From Clitoria ternatea (taxonomy: Eukaryota > Streptophyta > Magnoliopsida > Fabales > Fabaceae), in assembly GCA_037962975.1 (NCBI GenBank), contig CM075669.1, forward strand, positions 186,380,501 to 186,444,500: a stretch of 64,000 nt of DNA. The letters are read 5' to 3'. Shown here piece by piece: positions 21,690 through 34,628 of the stretch. The translations under genes were made by a program, and so were the position numbers. The notes under the pieces are model-generated. The model was given only the letters and a program-made list of their open reading frames with translations. It made no database searches and had not been told where the DNA came from. Positions within the stretch are counted from its first letter, which is position 1. Each line of letters begins with the position of its first letter.

Positions 21690-24390
21690 TGTAACACCCT
21701 AATCTTTGCAAATAATAATTCCAAAACAATGAGGAAATTTTTTTATTTTTTTATTTTTTTATTTTCACAAAAACAGCCACGACTCATTCAACATAGAAGG
21801 GAAGAAGTAGGCAAGGGAAAATAGAGAGCATTCACACACATATGGCAAATAACAGAAAAGCTAAGACTGGAACCGGTTCATTTGGTTTAATGTAACACAC
21901 CAGCGCCTGGGCGGATTACACAACATCGTTGGCTCGCTCAGGCGAGGTCTGATACCGCCTAGGCGAGGTATGGCAATGCAACAGCGGATGGAGAGGGAAT
22001 TCACAAAGGAAACCCCATACCGGTCCTCACTCGTTTCTACGGGACTAACCCTTCCTCAAAGAAATACTAGGTGTTCAGTATAGGGAAACAGGTAAGGGAA
22101 GGAGAAGGGAGATGCACATGTGTATTAGTTTGGAGGAAAGGGGGGTCTGAACTCATTCCGCCCAATTCAACTGGGTATGGCAACGCCTGGGCGGACTCAA
22201 CCACAACGCCCAAGTAGGGGTCAACACCGTTATCTGGGATGCATTAACATAACAACGGAGGGGAAGGGTATTTGGGCGGTGTTCCACACTGACACCTACT
22301 CGCTTCAGCGCAAGTCCTCACGCTTGGGCAAACCGTTCTAGTCGTTCAGAACTCCATAACTTAGCCCTCCAAATTATCCATACGGCGACACTCATACTCT
22401 ACTCAGGAAGTGAGGGTTATCCCACTCGGATTCCAGAACTCCTTCTCACTCGAACTTCACATCTTTCACTCGGTTATCGATACCTTAAACTTAAGATCCA
22501 ATCCACTCTAAACCACCATTCGAACTCCTCTCTCAGAAGGGAATCACTTGAGGTTTTCACTCGGAAATATCAACTCTTCCTCACTCGGGATTTCATACTT
22601 ACTTTTACTCGGAAATCCTCAGACCTATAATCATTCGGATTATAGTTACCCTATGCTCGTAAGACATCCTCAAACAGTCCTCTTCACCGCTCAACCTTAC
22701 TTACAGCATAGAAGAACACACAATATATACTTATATAAACGAAAACATTCATATGATTACAAAAACTTCATCATGACTTTTGTTACCCAAAGCTGTCAAG
22801 TTTTAACGTAAGGACTACAACCAAAACACGAGCTGGCCAAGGCTTAACAAAACGTTATACACAGTATTTATATATATACACATATACACATGTAGATATA
22901 TGTCCCAATAACGCTCGAATTCATTGTCCTACACTCGCTCCTCCTTCATCCTTCCTTCCGAGAGATGTTCACTGAAAGTGTAGCCACTGCAGGGGTGAGC
23001 TTTTACATATAAAATGACAATCAAGGACTCGGTATCAGTGTTAGCATGTACATTCACATCCATTCAATCGTTTTCAAATTAATTAACGTTAGACACTGTA
23101 AAATGACATTTAAGACACACAGACAACACATACAGGTATTCCCCACCCTCGGAAACCATTCATAACACTCCACATACGTTATACGTACTACTCTAATCAA
23201 CCTCATATCTACATGCATGCCTGCGGATCCGACTCGAGTGATGACTTTCAGTTACAGTTTTCCCCTCCCCTGGCCCCTCGTCCTTCAGCTCTTCCCGCGT
23301 GGTACCGGCCTCCCATTGGCGTCTCGAGACTCTTCTCTAGCTCCTACGGCTACCACGAGCTCTTTCGGAATCTAGCCGGGGTCTGTAACTGGAAGTCATT
23401 CCCTCGGGGCTATTGACCTTCCACGGGTCGCCCCACTCTTACCCATGCAGCTAAATGCATCTACCAACAAGCGTCATCACACCACCGATACCTCCTTCGT
23501 AACCATTAAGTAGGAACAGATTCAATGCAACCTTTATTCGCTTTATTATTTACACCAATATGTTCAACTATCAGCAATCAAGTAATAGCATCTGACAAAT
23601 CAACTAACAAGTACACATTCATATTCTCACAGCATTAACAAGGATAGAACCATGCATATCATTCGTTATTATCAATACTAACATACTACTTTACCACCAT
23701 CTAGATCACAAGCATTTATTGTTCAACCACTGTAAAACACACGGATTCCAGAATCTCCAATCATGCATAGGATCCAATCATCACAAACACATGCACATAC
23801 ATTCAAGCAGAACATTCATCCGGTACCGTTCGTGGACCATGCATTTAACATGCAAGCACCCCCTACCTACGAAAGGGACTTCAAGAAGCTTTTCTGCTCT
23901 TCGACGTTGAATCTGACGCCTTTCTACCGATTCGTTCAGCCTTTCTCCACTCCGTTGTACTCTGCACTTGGCTCGGAGTTGGGGTGTTGTTCTTCCTCTG
24001 CTTTACGATCGTCCTTCACCTGCCGGGGCTCTGACCTTCTTCCCGCACTGTCGTCGTGACGGACAGAAACAGGGGAAAGGAAAAAAGATGGAGACGAAGA
24101 AGAAAAGAGAGAATGGAGTAGTGGGAGAAGTTGTTTGCACCCACGGTGATACTGAATACGCACCTATATATGCATGCGAGGGGGAAAGGAGTGGGATGGG
24201 AAAGAGTGAGTCGCAGACCACTCACACCTTCCGCTAATCACAGACAGCCACATCTCATCAATTAAGTCCAATTAACTTGCCATTAACTCTCAGGCTATAT
24301 TGGTTATGATTAACAACTAATTCTTTACTTTCAATTTTTCTTATTATTTAATTCTTATTCGGTATCTAACTTCAAAACTGGGATGTTACA
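21690..24390 (-). repeat. Gypsy-1 5' LTR
   Basis: Near copy of 14260-16943. It is 17 bp longer, largely because of a longer T/TA run near 21740. The open stretches in the two LTRs duplicate one another and show no domain. Confidence 0.92.
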
Positions 24391-25401
24391 GTAATGAAGG
24401 GCGTATTTAATTACAATTGAAATGATGACGTTAGCCCATAGTGGCTTGATGAAAGACTGAGATGGTCTATATTGATGAGTTGGCCCATTGGGGCGATATG
24501 ATAGATATGTGTTGGCCCATTGTGGCGGTGTTATAGATGTGTATATGCTTGCTTTGCTATGATTTGATGAATAAGCATGAAATGAATATATATATTGTTG
24601 AATTAATAACTTATGATCATTGTTGGTGTATTTAGCAAAGCATACATGATGTTGATTTGCATATGCTCATAATTTCAATTGTATTCATATCGTCATTTGA
24701 AATGTAAACTCACTCTCCCATGTGGTCTACTTTTTAGTATTGATGCAGGAAAACCATGGGGTGAGGACGTTTATGAGGTGAAGTTTTGGGAAGGTAAATA
24801 GTTGTAGAGGAATGCCTTGGCCGGCAGCTTTATAATGTAATGTGTTATGTATATGATGGATAATATGATGTTGTAATCATTGATATGGATGGACGAATGG
24901 TGAGTATAGTTATACGTTTGGTTGATGTACTAATAGTGGATATATAGGAATTGAAGTTGGGCTGATTATGGGCTTTTATGAATAAGAATTTTAATGATGT
25001 ATGATGCATGACCATATAGATGATTACATGTTTATATCTTAGGTATTGCATGCTTATGAGATTGTTCAAAATGGTGACGGTTGTCTACTAGGCCTATGTT
25101 ATGCCATTGCGTGCTTTGCCGAGCCTTTTCTCATATCTTCATATGTGGGACTAGGCGTGTGCCCGGTATACACATTTTTCTTCCGCTGTAAGCTCTGTTA
25201 TTTTTGTATACCGCATGGGCAACTATTTATCGATCCAGTTATAAGTTTTTAAATCTCGCTCTTTGGTTTTCTGTGATTTGAGTCTTGATGTGGTCATGGT
25301 GGTGTTTTGGAAATGTTTTCTAACGCGAAAAATTTACTCGCATTTTTATTAATTATGTCGATCACATTGGGATTGGAGTACAGAAAATTAGGGGTGTTTT
25401 A
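24391..25401 (+). repeat. LARD-A 5' LTR, second part
   Basis: Begins with the second GTAAT copy and matches 31925-32935. Ends GGGGTGTTTTA at 25401, directly before the PBS region. Confidence 0.92.
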
Positions 25402-27846
25402 ATCTGGTATCAGAGCGTATTTTGCTCTGAATTAGAGATCTTGATTATTGCCATTGCCTGATTGATTGGTATTAAAGTTGATTCTATGGATGATTGGAGC
25501 ACGACTGCTCAATATTGGAACATTTTGGTGATTATTGGAATAAGGTTGTTTGTATAGATTTAAGAATGATAATTATCTAGAGAATGATGATATTGTGTTT
25601 GATTGCCCTGCATGGACATATGATGGATTAAGCACCTAGGAATTATGGATTGATTATAAGGGCATTATTGCTTATTGAGGAATTATTGTGAATCATTAGA
25701 GTTGAGTTGGGATTGATACGCAATGAGGACTTTTTATGAGATTGTGATTCATAAGACGTGGTGGTTTATTGGGAGTATATTCCTTATCCTTGAGGTTGTA
25801 TGATGTGCATGTGGAGCCTAGTTGCTCAAAATATAATCATGGATGAATCATGAGATTGAATATGTTTATGGATGAATTCCTCAATGTGATTGATGTGGTT
25901 GTTCGTGTAAGACCGGCCAAGTTCCTTACACTATTTCCTTCTAATGACGAATACATTGATATTATGCATTGGAATATTAATATTTGAGTATGACTTTAAC
26001 TGATGATGAAATTGAACCATGTGTGATCATGGATATGATATATTGAGTATGAATCGAATTGAGGGTGAGCCTATGCCGTATGTTGATCACAGATAGGAGA
26101 TGTTAAATGTGAATGATTCACATGTTGAAATCTAATTGTATGAAAGATGGTGAATAAATTCCCTAATGTGGACGTTCATAAATTAAAATGATTGTTTGTG
26201 CTAATTTGAATTATGGATTTTATATCCTGGAGCACAAAGGTATGGCATTATGTAATACAAGTGATTTATTATATTCCTTTTTGGATGAAGGATATGAGTA
26301 AGTAATAAGGTGATTGAATATTAAAATTGTGTATATGTAGACTTGGGGTATGTCTTGGGTTTGTATTTGTGAACTGAGTGAATGATTGATTTAGTTGTGA
26401 CCCACTAAGTGTGGTAACCCCGAATGACTCAAAATGATCTTGAACGATCGAACCTAATTGAATTTGACCCTATGGTGGTCTAGGCTCTATGATGTTTCTA
26501 TGAGCCATGTTTATTGACTTTATGTGTTGTGGAAGTATTCCACGATGAGTATTAAATGACCCTTGAATTTTCTACGACTAGTGATGAACTGAATCTCATG
26601 AAGGGTTGAGCCGTAGTGAAATAAATTATGGGATGAGTTCATGAGACTAGAACCGATGTGCGATTGGATTGGAAATGAGAACATGAACCCATACGTAGTT
26701 GGTGAATAAAGATGTTGAATTCGGGGTATACCTTAGTATTGACCAAGATATATAATTTTATGGTATGATTTGAGCTAGATTATATGCCCTTAACGTTATG
26801 AAGATTAGATTGATTACGAATTGCGGTATGATATAGAGATAATGCATGTAAACATGAGTCGGTTATGGAATTTAATTCTATAGATACCTCCCTTTTTGCT
26901 TTGGAAAGAAGATATATTGGTGATTGAATCGTATGCTGATGTAACACAATGTGAATTGTATGTCCAATATATGGACTTTGACTGTGATAAAAGAGGCAAA
27001 CCACTAGTGTGGAAGATTAGTATATGAATATTGACCTTATTTTGACCTTGGGAGCATCCATTTAATATGAGTTTGGTGATTCCTATAGGCTTGAACCGAA
27101 TTATCGTTGACAATATCTGGATTAGACAAATGATTTCTAAGTTATTTGACTATGATTTTGAGATGAACGAGGTCCAATGGTGGGGTGATTACCCTATGGT
27201 GATTGGAAATTTGTGGTTGTTATGTCAATATATGGTTATGGTGACTGAAGAATAAAGAATGGTATGACATGAATTATGCCGGATCACGATTAAATAACAA
27301 TATGATTTGAGTATATTGCTCGTGAGATTGTGCGACTTCTTGGGAAGTCTCGTGTATGAAGGAATAGTATTAGAATTGAAAGGAATAATGTAAGTAATAG
27401 GACATGAAGGTACTTATCCTGATATGTCTTTACGTGCCATAGGCATTGTGGCAACGTGCACTTATGCACCGATCTCATGTGTTTGTAGTAACCACTACGG
27501 GATTGGGACGCCTTCCTGTATGTCGGATGCAGCAACACATAGACCGGGCAAGTGTAGAGTTGTAACTGCTTACAGTGAATGTATTGGACCTATCTGGAGG
27601 TACTGGATAAGAATGCGGGAGTTGCAATCAATAAACCGTGAATAGATGAGTGGTGACTCATGATGAGTATGTGAAGTTTCATACTTGGGTAAAGAAATGA
27701 TAATAATTATATCCTGCTGGACTTTGGAAAGTCCGATGTTACATTATGATGATTTTGGACCTTAATGGTGTGTGGCCGAAGTGTGGCCTTGGGATGTATG
27801 CAGATGTTAAACTTCGAGGACGAAGTTTCTTTTTGGTGGGGTGGAT
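25402..27846 (+). other. LARD-A internal domain, non-coding
   Basis: PBS TGGTATCAGAGC at 25405-25416 (initiator tRNA-Met). The polypurine tract is GGTGGGGTGGA at about 27835-27845. No gag, protease, RT or integrase is recognisable, and all open stretches are under 100 codons with no domain. The last 40 bp still read LNFEDEV, the tail of gypsy-type pol, showing descent from a coding element. Mobilisation would need proteins in trans. Confidence 0.88.
27809..27828 (+). other. Hairpin retained at the LARD-A internal 3' end
   Basis: Perfect 8-bp stem AAACTTCG / CGAAGTTT with loop AGGA, 18 bp before the 3' LTR. It corresponds to the NFEDEV codons of the lost pol. Confidence 0.75.
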
Positions 27847-30800
27847 TGTAACATCCCAGATTTTTGAGAAAATAAATTTATTGGATGATGATAATTAATT
27901 ATTCATGGTCAAATAATTATGGAAGATGTTATTAGACATTAGAAGTGAATTATCGGTAAATTAAGATTTACCGGAAACGAATGAATTAACAGATGATGTG
28001 GGACCCACTTAATCGAATTGAGTGTTTGATGGGTCTAGAATGTTTGGAATATTATGGTGATTAAGATGGTGTAGTTAGAATAATTTTTAGTGCTAAGGAG
28101 ATAATTAATTGAACACGACGTATGTTATTAGATGGGAAAATACGAACTATAATGGAACTAAAAGAAAATAAGAATTCCTATTTCTTCTCTAGTTTAGCCG
28201 TGGTCTCTCTTTTCTTTTCACCTTGCACTCTTTTAACCAATGGATATAGAATTTTATGGCACAATGGACAAAAGCATTGAGTCATGGTTGTACCCATTGG
28301 ACAATGTCCAATTTTTACACATCTTCTCTCTCCCTTTTCCCTCATTTTTCGGCAGCTCCCTCTCCCTTTCTTTTCTCCTTCGTTTTCTTCTCCTCTTCTC
28401 CCTTTCTCCTCCAAAAACCGTTTTCCCCCATTTCTATCCTCTCCATTCACCATTTTCACTCAAAAAGCTTGGATATGTGGTGCATGCATGGAGCTAGGAA
28501 GCTTACATTGGTCCTCCCCTTCTTCTTTAACCTCATTTTCGTTTTGGTGGAGTTTGGATTTAAGGTAAAGATTTCTTACCTCCACATCATTCTATTATGG
28601 TTTTGTGATATTGGGTTGAAGATGATAATGTTAGAAGCCTTGCATGTGGATGGGTGTTGATTATGTTGGTTAACCTAGAGTGAAACTTTAAGCATGAATA
28701 TTGGAGGTGTGAAATTGAACATGGTTGATGTTGTGGGATGAAGAGAAAGTTATAGTGACCATAAAGATTTTAGGAGATTGATTGAGAATATTGTTAAATG
28801 ATTTTAGATGGGAAACCCTAAGTGTGATAAATTGGGGATTTTTGCCAAATTGATAACCTTAGTGATTTTGATGCCTTGGGAGTGGATTTATATGAGGAAA
28901 TGAACATTTAGAAGTATTGGGATTGAATATTGATGTTGATAGAATGGGGAGCTAACTCATGAGTTTCAAATGAGGAAATATGCACGTATATAGGTACATT
29001 GATTTGAGGGAATTAGTCTTAAGTGTTGATGTTTATGATGTTGATAATGGTTGCAAACCATTAATAATAAACTAAGAGAATGGATGTTTAAATTGATGAA
29101 GCCTTAGGTCTTGTTATAGGCCATGGTGTCGTTGATGTTGGGTTGTTTAGCCCTTTGAAATCTAGAAATCTTAGCTTTGGGGAAAGGAATTCCCGAAGCC
29201 TAATACAAGCATATGAATTTGGAGTACTAGACAAGTCTAGGACTTGATCATGGGTTAGATGATGATGTCTAAGATGATGCTTTGTGATAGTATAATAATG
29301 GCAATTGTATGTATATTTGTTGTGATAGGATTGTATCCTTGACGATGATGCGGAGCGATCGAGGCATTTGGAGCATTGGAATTGTGGATCTTCTCTCGAG
29401 GTAGGAGAGGAGTTTGCATTTCAAGTGCATGAGTGATTAATTGATAATTATGTTATGTGTGAACTCATGCATTGCCTTGCCAAGAACTAATTGTATGTTT
29501 GAATTGTTGAAATAGTGAATGATGGTTTGGCTTATGGGGTTGTTGTGGAAATTGTATGAATATATGATGTTGATGATAAATACTTGATATCCCTTTGAAT
29601 TGACATGAATCAAATGTTTGGTAATATTCAATGAATAGATGAATTGAACAGAGCATTGAAGATTATGTTGTGATAAAGTGGAATGATGCTGAGGGGTGGT
29701 TATATAACTCTTTTTCATAGCTAATGAATTGATATTTGAAATTGAGATGTATGAATGGTCGAACCAGGTTCTAAGTGCATAAAGAGAGGAGTAAGAAAGA
29801 TTAATCTAGGCCAAACTTATATATATAAAGGTTTTGATGTGAGAAGAAGAGGGAAAGACTGAGTTTCTAAGCGTGAACTGGTATTCTCGCTCAGGCGAGA
29901 TGGATTCTCGCTCAAGCGAGAATCCCTTGGACCAGAATTATGGTTTCTGGCTCCATCTCGCTCAGGCGAGATGGCGTTCCGCTCAAGCGAGGTGCGTACG
30001 ATTGAGGTTGGGAGATACTGGACGAATCTCGCTCAAGCGGGCGTGGCCACGCTTGAGCGAGCATGATGGAAAAATGGCACTGGGTGAATCTCGCTTAAGC
30101 GAGTGATGAGGCATGCTGGGTCTCGCTCAAGCGAGCGAGTATGAGATTGGAAACTGGAAGATTTCCGCTTGAGCGAGAGTGACTCGCTCAAGCGAGATAG
30201 TGATCTGATACTCTAAGATTTCTTCGCTCAAGGAGAATTTTTGGGCGCTCAAGCGACCCACTTCAATCTCGCTCAGGCGAGTGTGAGGCTCGCTCAAGCG
30301 AGCGAGCGTGAAAACGCTACTGGAAGTATTTTGCCCATGCGAGAGGACTCGCCCAAGCGAGTGATGTTGATCTCGCTCAAGCGGTGGTGAATCTCGCTTG
30401 AGCGAGTTGCCCAGAAATGAAATTTATTTCATTTTCCTTGTATTGGGCTTATGTTGGACTCCTTTTCTTTATAAGATGAGATGATTATGGGGATGTATGA
30501 AGGACAATATAATGATGATATAATATGGTGGTGTTTGAGATTGATTAGTACATGGGGACTAATTAATTGTGATATAATTTCCACTAAGAAAGATGTAATG
30601 AAAGGATGATATTGAGAATTTAATGATAGGATTATGAGATACATCCTTAGGATGAATTTGAAATGTATGAAGGGATAAACAAATGACATTGTATGAATTA
30701 TAAATGGATGAATTAGAGGAAGTATGATATTAAATAATGTTAGATGATGATGTTGAACACTCTCTTGCACAAAGAGGTGTATATTTACATTGATGAATTG

Positions 30801-32935
30801 TTGTGTACCATTGTGTGTGATACAAGTATGGTCTTGTATGTGTGGTATGAAATATGAAATTGATAATGTTGTGAATGCCACACAATTTTGTATATATACA
30901 TATATGAGTATACTTGAGCAATGGTAATGAATGATGAGATGATAATCCACTAAATGAAGTGTGATAATATTGATGAATAATATGTGATGTTGAAATGCCA
31001 TAGTGGCTGTTTGCAAGTATTGACTTGCGTGTGTGATGTGAAATATATATGAAAATATGTTGAAATGGAAATGCCATATTAAAGACTTGAAAATAATAAT
31101 GATGAAACCAACAATGTTGAATCCACTAAGGTGTATGGTGGTGTTGGTGATCGTGATGATGATGATGATGTTTGATGAATGGCATCTAGGATGCATAGTG
31201 TGAGGATGCACTTGATTTGCATTTGCATTGCATCCATGGCATATCATAGCTGTCTATGTGGAATATTAGGGGGTTCCACTAGGCGGGCCCAGTGGGAGGG
31301 CGGCTCAGTGCAGGAGCGTATTGTGATTTTCCCCTCTGACTCGGTGTATGAGTCACGAAGCTGTCCATAGTTTGGTGACGAGGCACCCTATGTGGCGGGC
31401 CCAGTGGGCGGGCGGCTCTATGGTGAGCGAGTTTACCTCGGTGTCGGACGGGACACGGCTCTATCGATGTGTGTTCGGGAGGGGCCCGTAGCACTTGTGG
31501 TAGTTGAGACCACGATGTTGATCCGCAAGTCACGGGGTGACTAGTGCTACAAATGGGCGATAGCGGTTTGGTACCAGTAAAATTATGAGAATATAAGCAT
31601 GCTTAAATGGAGATATATATGTACACAATTTTTCTACTGCAGTAAGGGCATAGTAGCACACCTATGCTCGTCCCACAATTGAATTAATGTTATATTCCCA
31701 CAGTCGGATCCGCATTTGTTGTCTATTCCATTGTGCATATGCATTAGCCATAAGAGCATTTGCATATAGCATGGAGATATGCCAGAATATGATAATGATT
31801 GAGATGATAATATTGGTGTCGATGAGACGCGAGGTTAATATAATGAAAGACCATATAAAAGTATTAAATGATATGAACGTATGAAATGATGTTGAATATG
31901 ACGATATGTATGATATGGCCCAATGTAATGAAGGGCGTATTTAATTACAATTGAAATGATGACGTTAGCCCATAGTGGCTTGATGAAAGACCAAGATGGT
32001 CTATATTGATGAGTTGGCCCATTGGGGCGATATGATAGATATGTGTTGGCCCATTGTGGCGGTGTTATAGATGTGTATATGCTTGCTTTGCTATGATTTG
32101 ATGAATAAGCATGAAATGAATATATATATTATTGAATTAATAACTTATGATGATTGTTGGTGTATTTAGCAAAGCATACATGATGTTGATATGCATATGC
32201 ACATAATTTCAATTGTATTCATATCCTCATTTGAAATGTAAACTCACTCTCCCATGTGGTCTACTTTTTAGTATTGATGCAGGAAAACCATGGGGTGAGG
32301 ACGTTTATGAGGTGAAGTTTTGGGAAGGTAAATAGTTGTAGAGGAATGCCTTGGCCGGCAGCTTTATAACGTAATGTGTTATGTATATGATGGATAATAT
32401 GATGTTGTAATCATTGATATGGATGGACGAATGGTGAGTATAGTTATACGTTTGGTTGATGTACTAATAGTGGATATATAGGAATTGAAGTTGGGCTGAT
32501 TATGGGCTTTTATGAATAAGAATTTTAATGATGTATGATGCATGACCATATAGATGATTACATGTTTATATCTTAGGTATTGCATGCTTATGAGATTGTG
32601 CAAAATGGTGACGGTTGTCTACTAGGCCTATGTTATGCCATTGCGTGCTTTGCCGAGCCTTTTCTCATATCTTCATATGTGGGACTAGGCGTGTGCCCGG
32701 TATACACATTTTTCTTCCGCTGTAAGCTCTGTTATTTTTGTATACCGCATGGGCAACTATTTATCGATCCAGTTATAAGTTTTTAAATCTCGCTCTTTGG
32801 TTTTCTGTGATTTGAGTCTTGATGTGGTCATGGTGGTGTTTTGGAAATGTTTTCTAACGCGAAAAATTTACTCGCATTTTTATTAATTATGTCGATCACA
32901 TCGGGATTCGAGTATAGAAAATCAGGGGTGTTTTA
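27847..32935 (+). repeat. LARD-A 3' LTR
   Basis: Intact LTR of 5089 bp, TG...TA. It carries the TATA-like box at 29818, the doublet array at about 29888-30404 and the GC-rich block at about 31270-31660. It shows the uninterrupted form of the site where gypsy-1 entered the 5' LTR (near 31925). Confidence 0.93.
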
Positions 32936-32940
32936 CCAGA

Positions 32941-34080
32941 CCTATGCCACAAGTATTCTTGACTCCAGTCACTCCTGGCTTAAACCCAAGTATTCTTCCA
33001 ATAAGCCACTCCTGGCTCAACCCAAGTATTCTTTCAAAAGTCTCTTCAGGCCACCAAGTCTTTCCCATACTCACAAAGGCTGCAACACACCAGACTTTAT
33101 AGATTATTTGTAAAGTAACTCATAGAACTTAGTGTATGAGAGATATATAATTAAGAGATTGTACACCAAGTTACAAATGACACGAGACTAAGGTCTGCTA
33201 GTGGCAAAACAAGTAAAAAAGGTCTCTGTCTGAAAAGAAAGATAGAATGAATTACAAAGAAGAATAATTTAACTTAAGAGATTTCTCAATGACTTCTTGC
33301 ACATTGTAATTCAATCTTCTTTAGTATAAATAGGTGTTGGAATATGACCGTTGCTGATCCTTGAAAGGAGATATAGATGTTGGAAATCATGTAAAGGTAT
33401 TTTCCTTGAGCTTTAATTACCAAACCTTTGATAATCAAAGAAGAGTTCAAGAGTCTGGTAGCAGGCTTCTTCTGTTTTGCATAAAATAAGTTCCTTATGC
33501 ATTCTTCAGCAAATAAGACTATTTTGTTTGCTTATATGATCGATCATAAAAACAGAAATCAATGTTGAAAGCTTTCTAAAATAATATGACATTTATGCTG
33601 ATATGGTTTAGCTTTTTTCTGCATTTATGTAGAGTTAGGTATGCTGACTTTGGTTGCTGAGCTTTGTTTGTCTCTTGTCCTTTTTTATGATAAGCACGCA
33701 TATTTGATAAGATTATAGAGCCCAATGCAATACGCAATGGAATTAATAACATTGCAATTGAATCCTTAGAGGCAATGTTTTTCTTCTGATGCACTATAAG
33801 TATGATTGGGTAAGATAAGTTTTTTCTAATAGACTTTTGGACATCATCCAAATGCTAGAATTTAGATTTTAAACACATGGTCTCCCTTTTTGTTTATTAG
33901 CATATGCATTATTCATCTTGAAACACTTAAATACATAAATTAGTTTCTTGATATACAGACTTCATTTTTTAGTGGATTCTCAATGTATATTATTAACAAA
34001 TCCAATGTCTGAAGATAAAACATAATCTAGGGTCTGGTTCAGTAAAATTCCATACTTCCTTTTTCAACCAGACTTTTCTT
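32941..34080. other. Pack-MULE interior between the LARD and the RING fragment, unidentified
   Basis: The first 150 bp contain repeated CACTCCTGGCT and CCCAAGTATTCTT pieces. The rest is AT-rich, with no recognised gene. It could be an intron of the captured ligase gene or another old insertion. Confidence 0.4.
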
Positions 34081-34081
34081 C

Positions 34082-34458
34082 AACACTCATTATGTACAAG
34101 ATTTATGCTAAGCCCAAACAGAGTAACAAGATGTTCAAGAACCTTTGCTACAAACACGACCACTTGTTCTGCTCTAAGTGCATCGTGAAACAAGTTGCCA
34201 CCGAGATTCAAGAAGGCATAAGTATGGTTTCATGCCTTGGGTTGAACTGTAACAGTGTGTTGGAGCTTGATGCTTGCAGGGGAATGCTTTCGAATGAGAG
34301 GATGTACAAGGTGTAATGTTGCTTGGCACCTTGGGATTCTGTGTGAGGAGTTTCAGAAACTTGATGAGGATGAGAGAGACAAGGAGGATCTTCTTGATGA
34401 GGATGAGTTTCAGAAACTTGACGAAGAAAGGGAATTAGATACGAAACAAAGGAATTAG
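34082..34458 (+). pseudogene. Captured RING/IBR piece of an RBR E3 ubiquitin ligase
   Basis: The frame from 34092 has KHDHLFCSKCIVKQVATEIQ and ISMVSCLGLNCNSVLELDAC, the RING1 pattern of plant RSL1-like RBR ligases. The first Cys pair has decayed (YKIYAKPK where CxIC is expected). After a stop at 34316 a second frame gives WHLGILCEEFQKLDEDERDKED, the segment normally near the C-terminal IBR/RING2 end (GxxCxEFQKL). The middle of the protein is therefore missing. RBR ligases transfer ubiquitin via a RING2 cysteine, which is not present here. DEFQKLDEE is partly duplicated. Confidence 0.82.
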
Positions 34459-34628
34459 GAATTGCAAGGAAGAAAAAGGAATTAGGTTTGGGAATAGGAT
34501 TGGCAAAAATATGGGTATGGGAAGATATGAGTCATGCCCTCTCACTCTCAGGTGTCCATATGTTTCCACGTTTTTACAGACGGCGATTTGGTTAGGGATC
34601 TGGTTAGGGATTTAAAGAGAGAAAGTAA

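Larger units (their letters stand above)
14260..24390 (-). mobile_element. Gypsy-1: Ty3/gypsy retrotransposon, chromovirus (Tekay/Del-like)
   Basis: Complete element of 10131 bp in the LARD-A 5' LTR, with TSD GTAAT (14255-14259, 24391-24395). LTRs are 14260-16943 (3' LTR in its own orientation) and 21690-24390 (5' LTR). They are near-identical apart from a poly-T/TA length difference near 14308/21740 and scattered substitutions. A PBS complementary to initiator tRNA-Met (TGGTATCAGAG on the minus strand) lies next to 21690. The order gag, protease, RT, RNase H, integrase, chromodomain defines Ty3/gypsy. Frameshifts and three nonsense changes make it non-autonomous now. Confidence 0.95.
10177..32935 (+). 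mobile_element. LARD-A: non-coding LTR retrotransposon with 5.1-kb LTRs
   Basis: Flanked by a perfect TSD CCAGA (10172-10176, 32936-32940). LTRs start TGTAACATCCC and end GGGGTGTTTTA. The 3' LTR is 27847-32935 (5089 bp). The 5' LTR is 10177-14259 plus 24396-25401, which also totals 5089 bp once gypsy-1 and one TSD copy are removed. The internal domain (25402-27846, 2445 bp) has a PBS for initiator tRNA-Met and a polypurine tract but no gag or pol. This fits the large retrotransposon derivative class. The two LTRs differ only by scattered substitutions, so the insertion is fairly recent. Confidence 0.92.

Noticed and set aside
25405..25416. Possible tRNA gene fragment
   Set aside because: It is the retrotransposon primer binding site, complementary to the 3' end of initiator tRNA-Met; no cloverleaf is present.
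25402..27846. Degenerate gag-pol in the LARD-A interior
   Set aside because: I found no RT, RNase H or integrase motif in any frame; only the LNFEDEV tail is recognisable.
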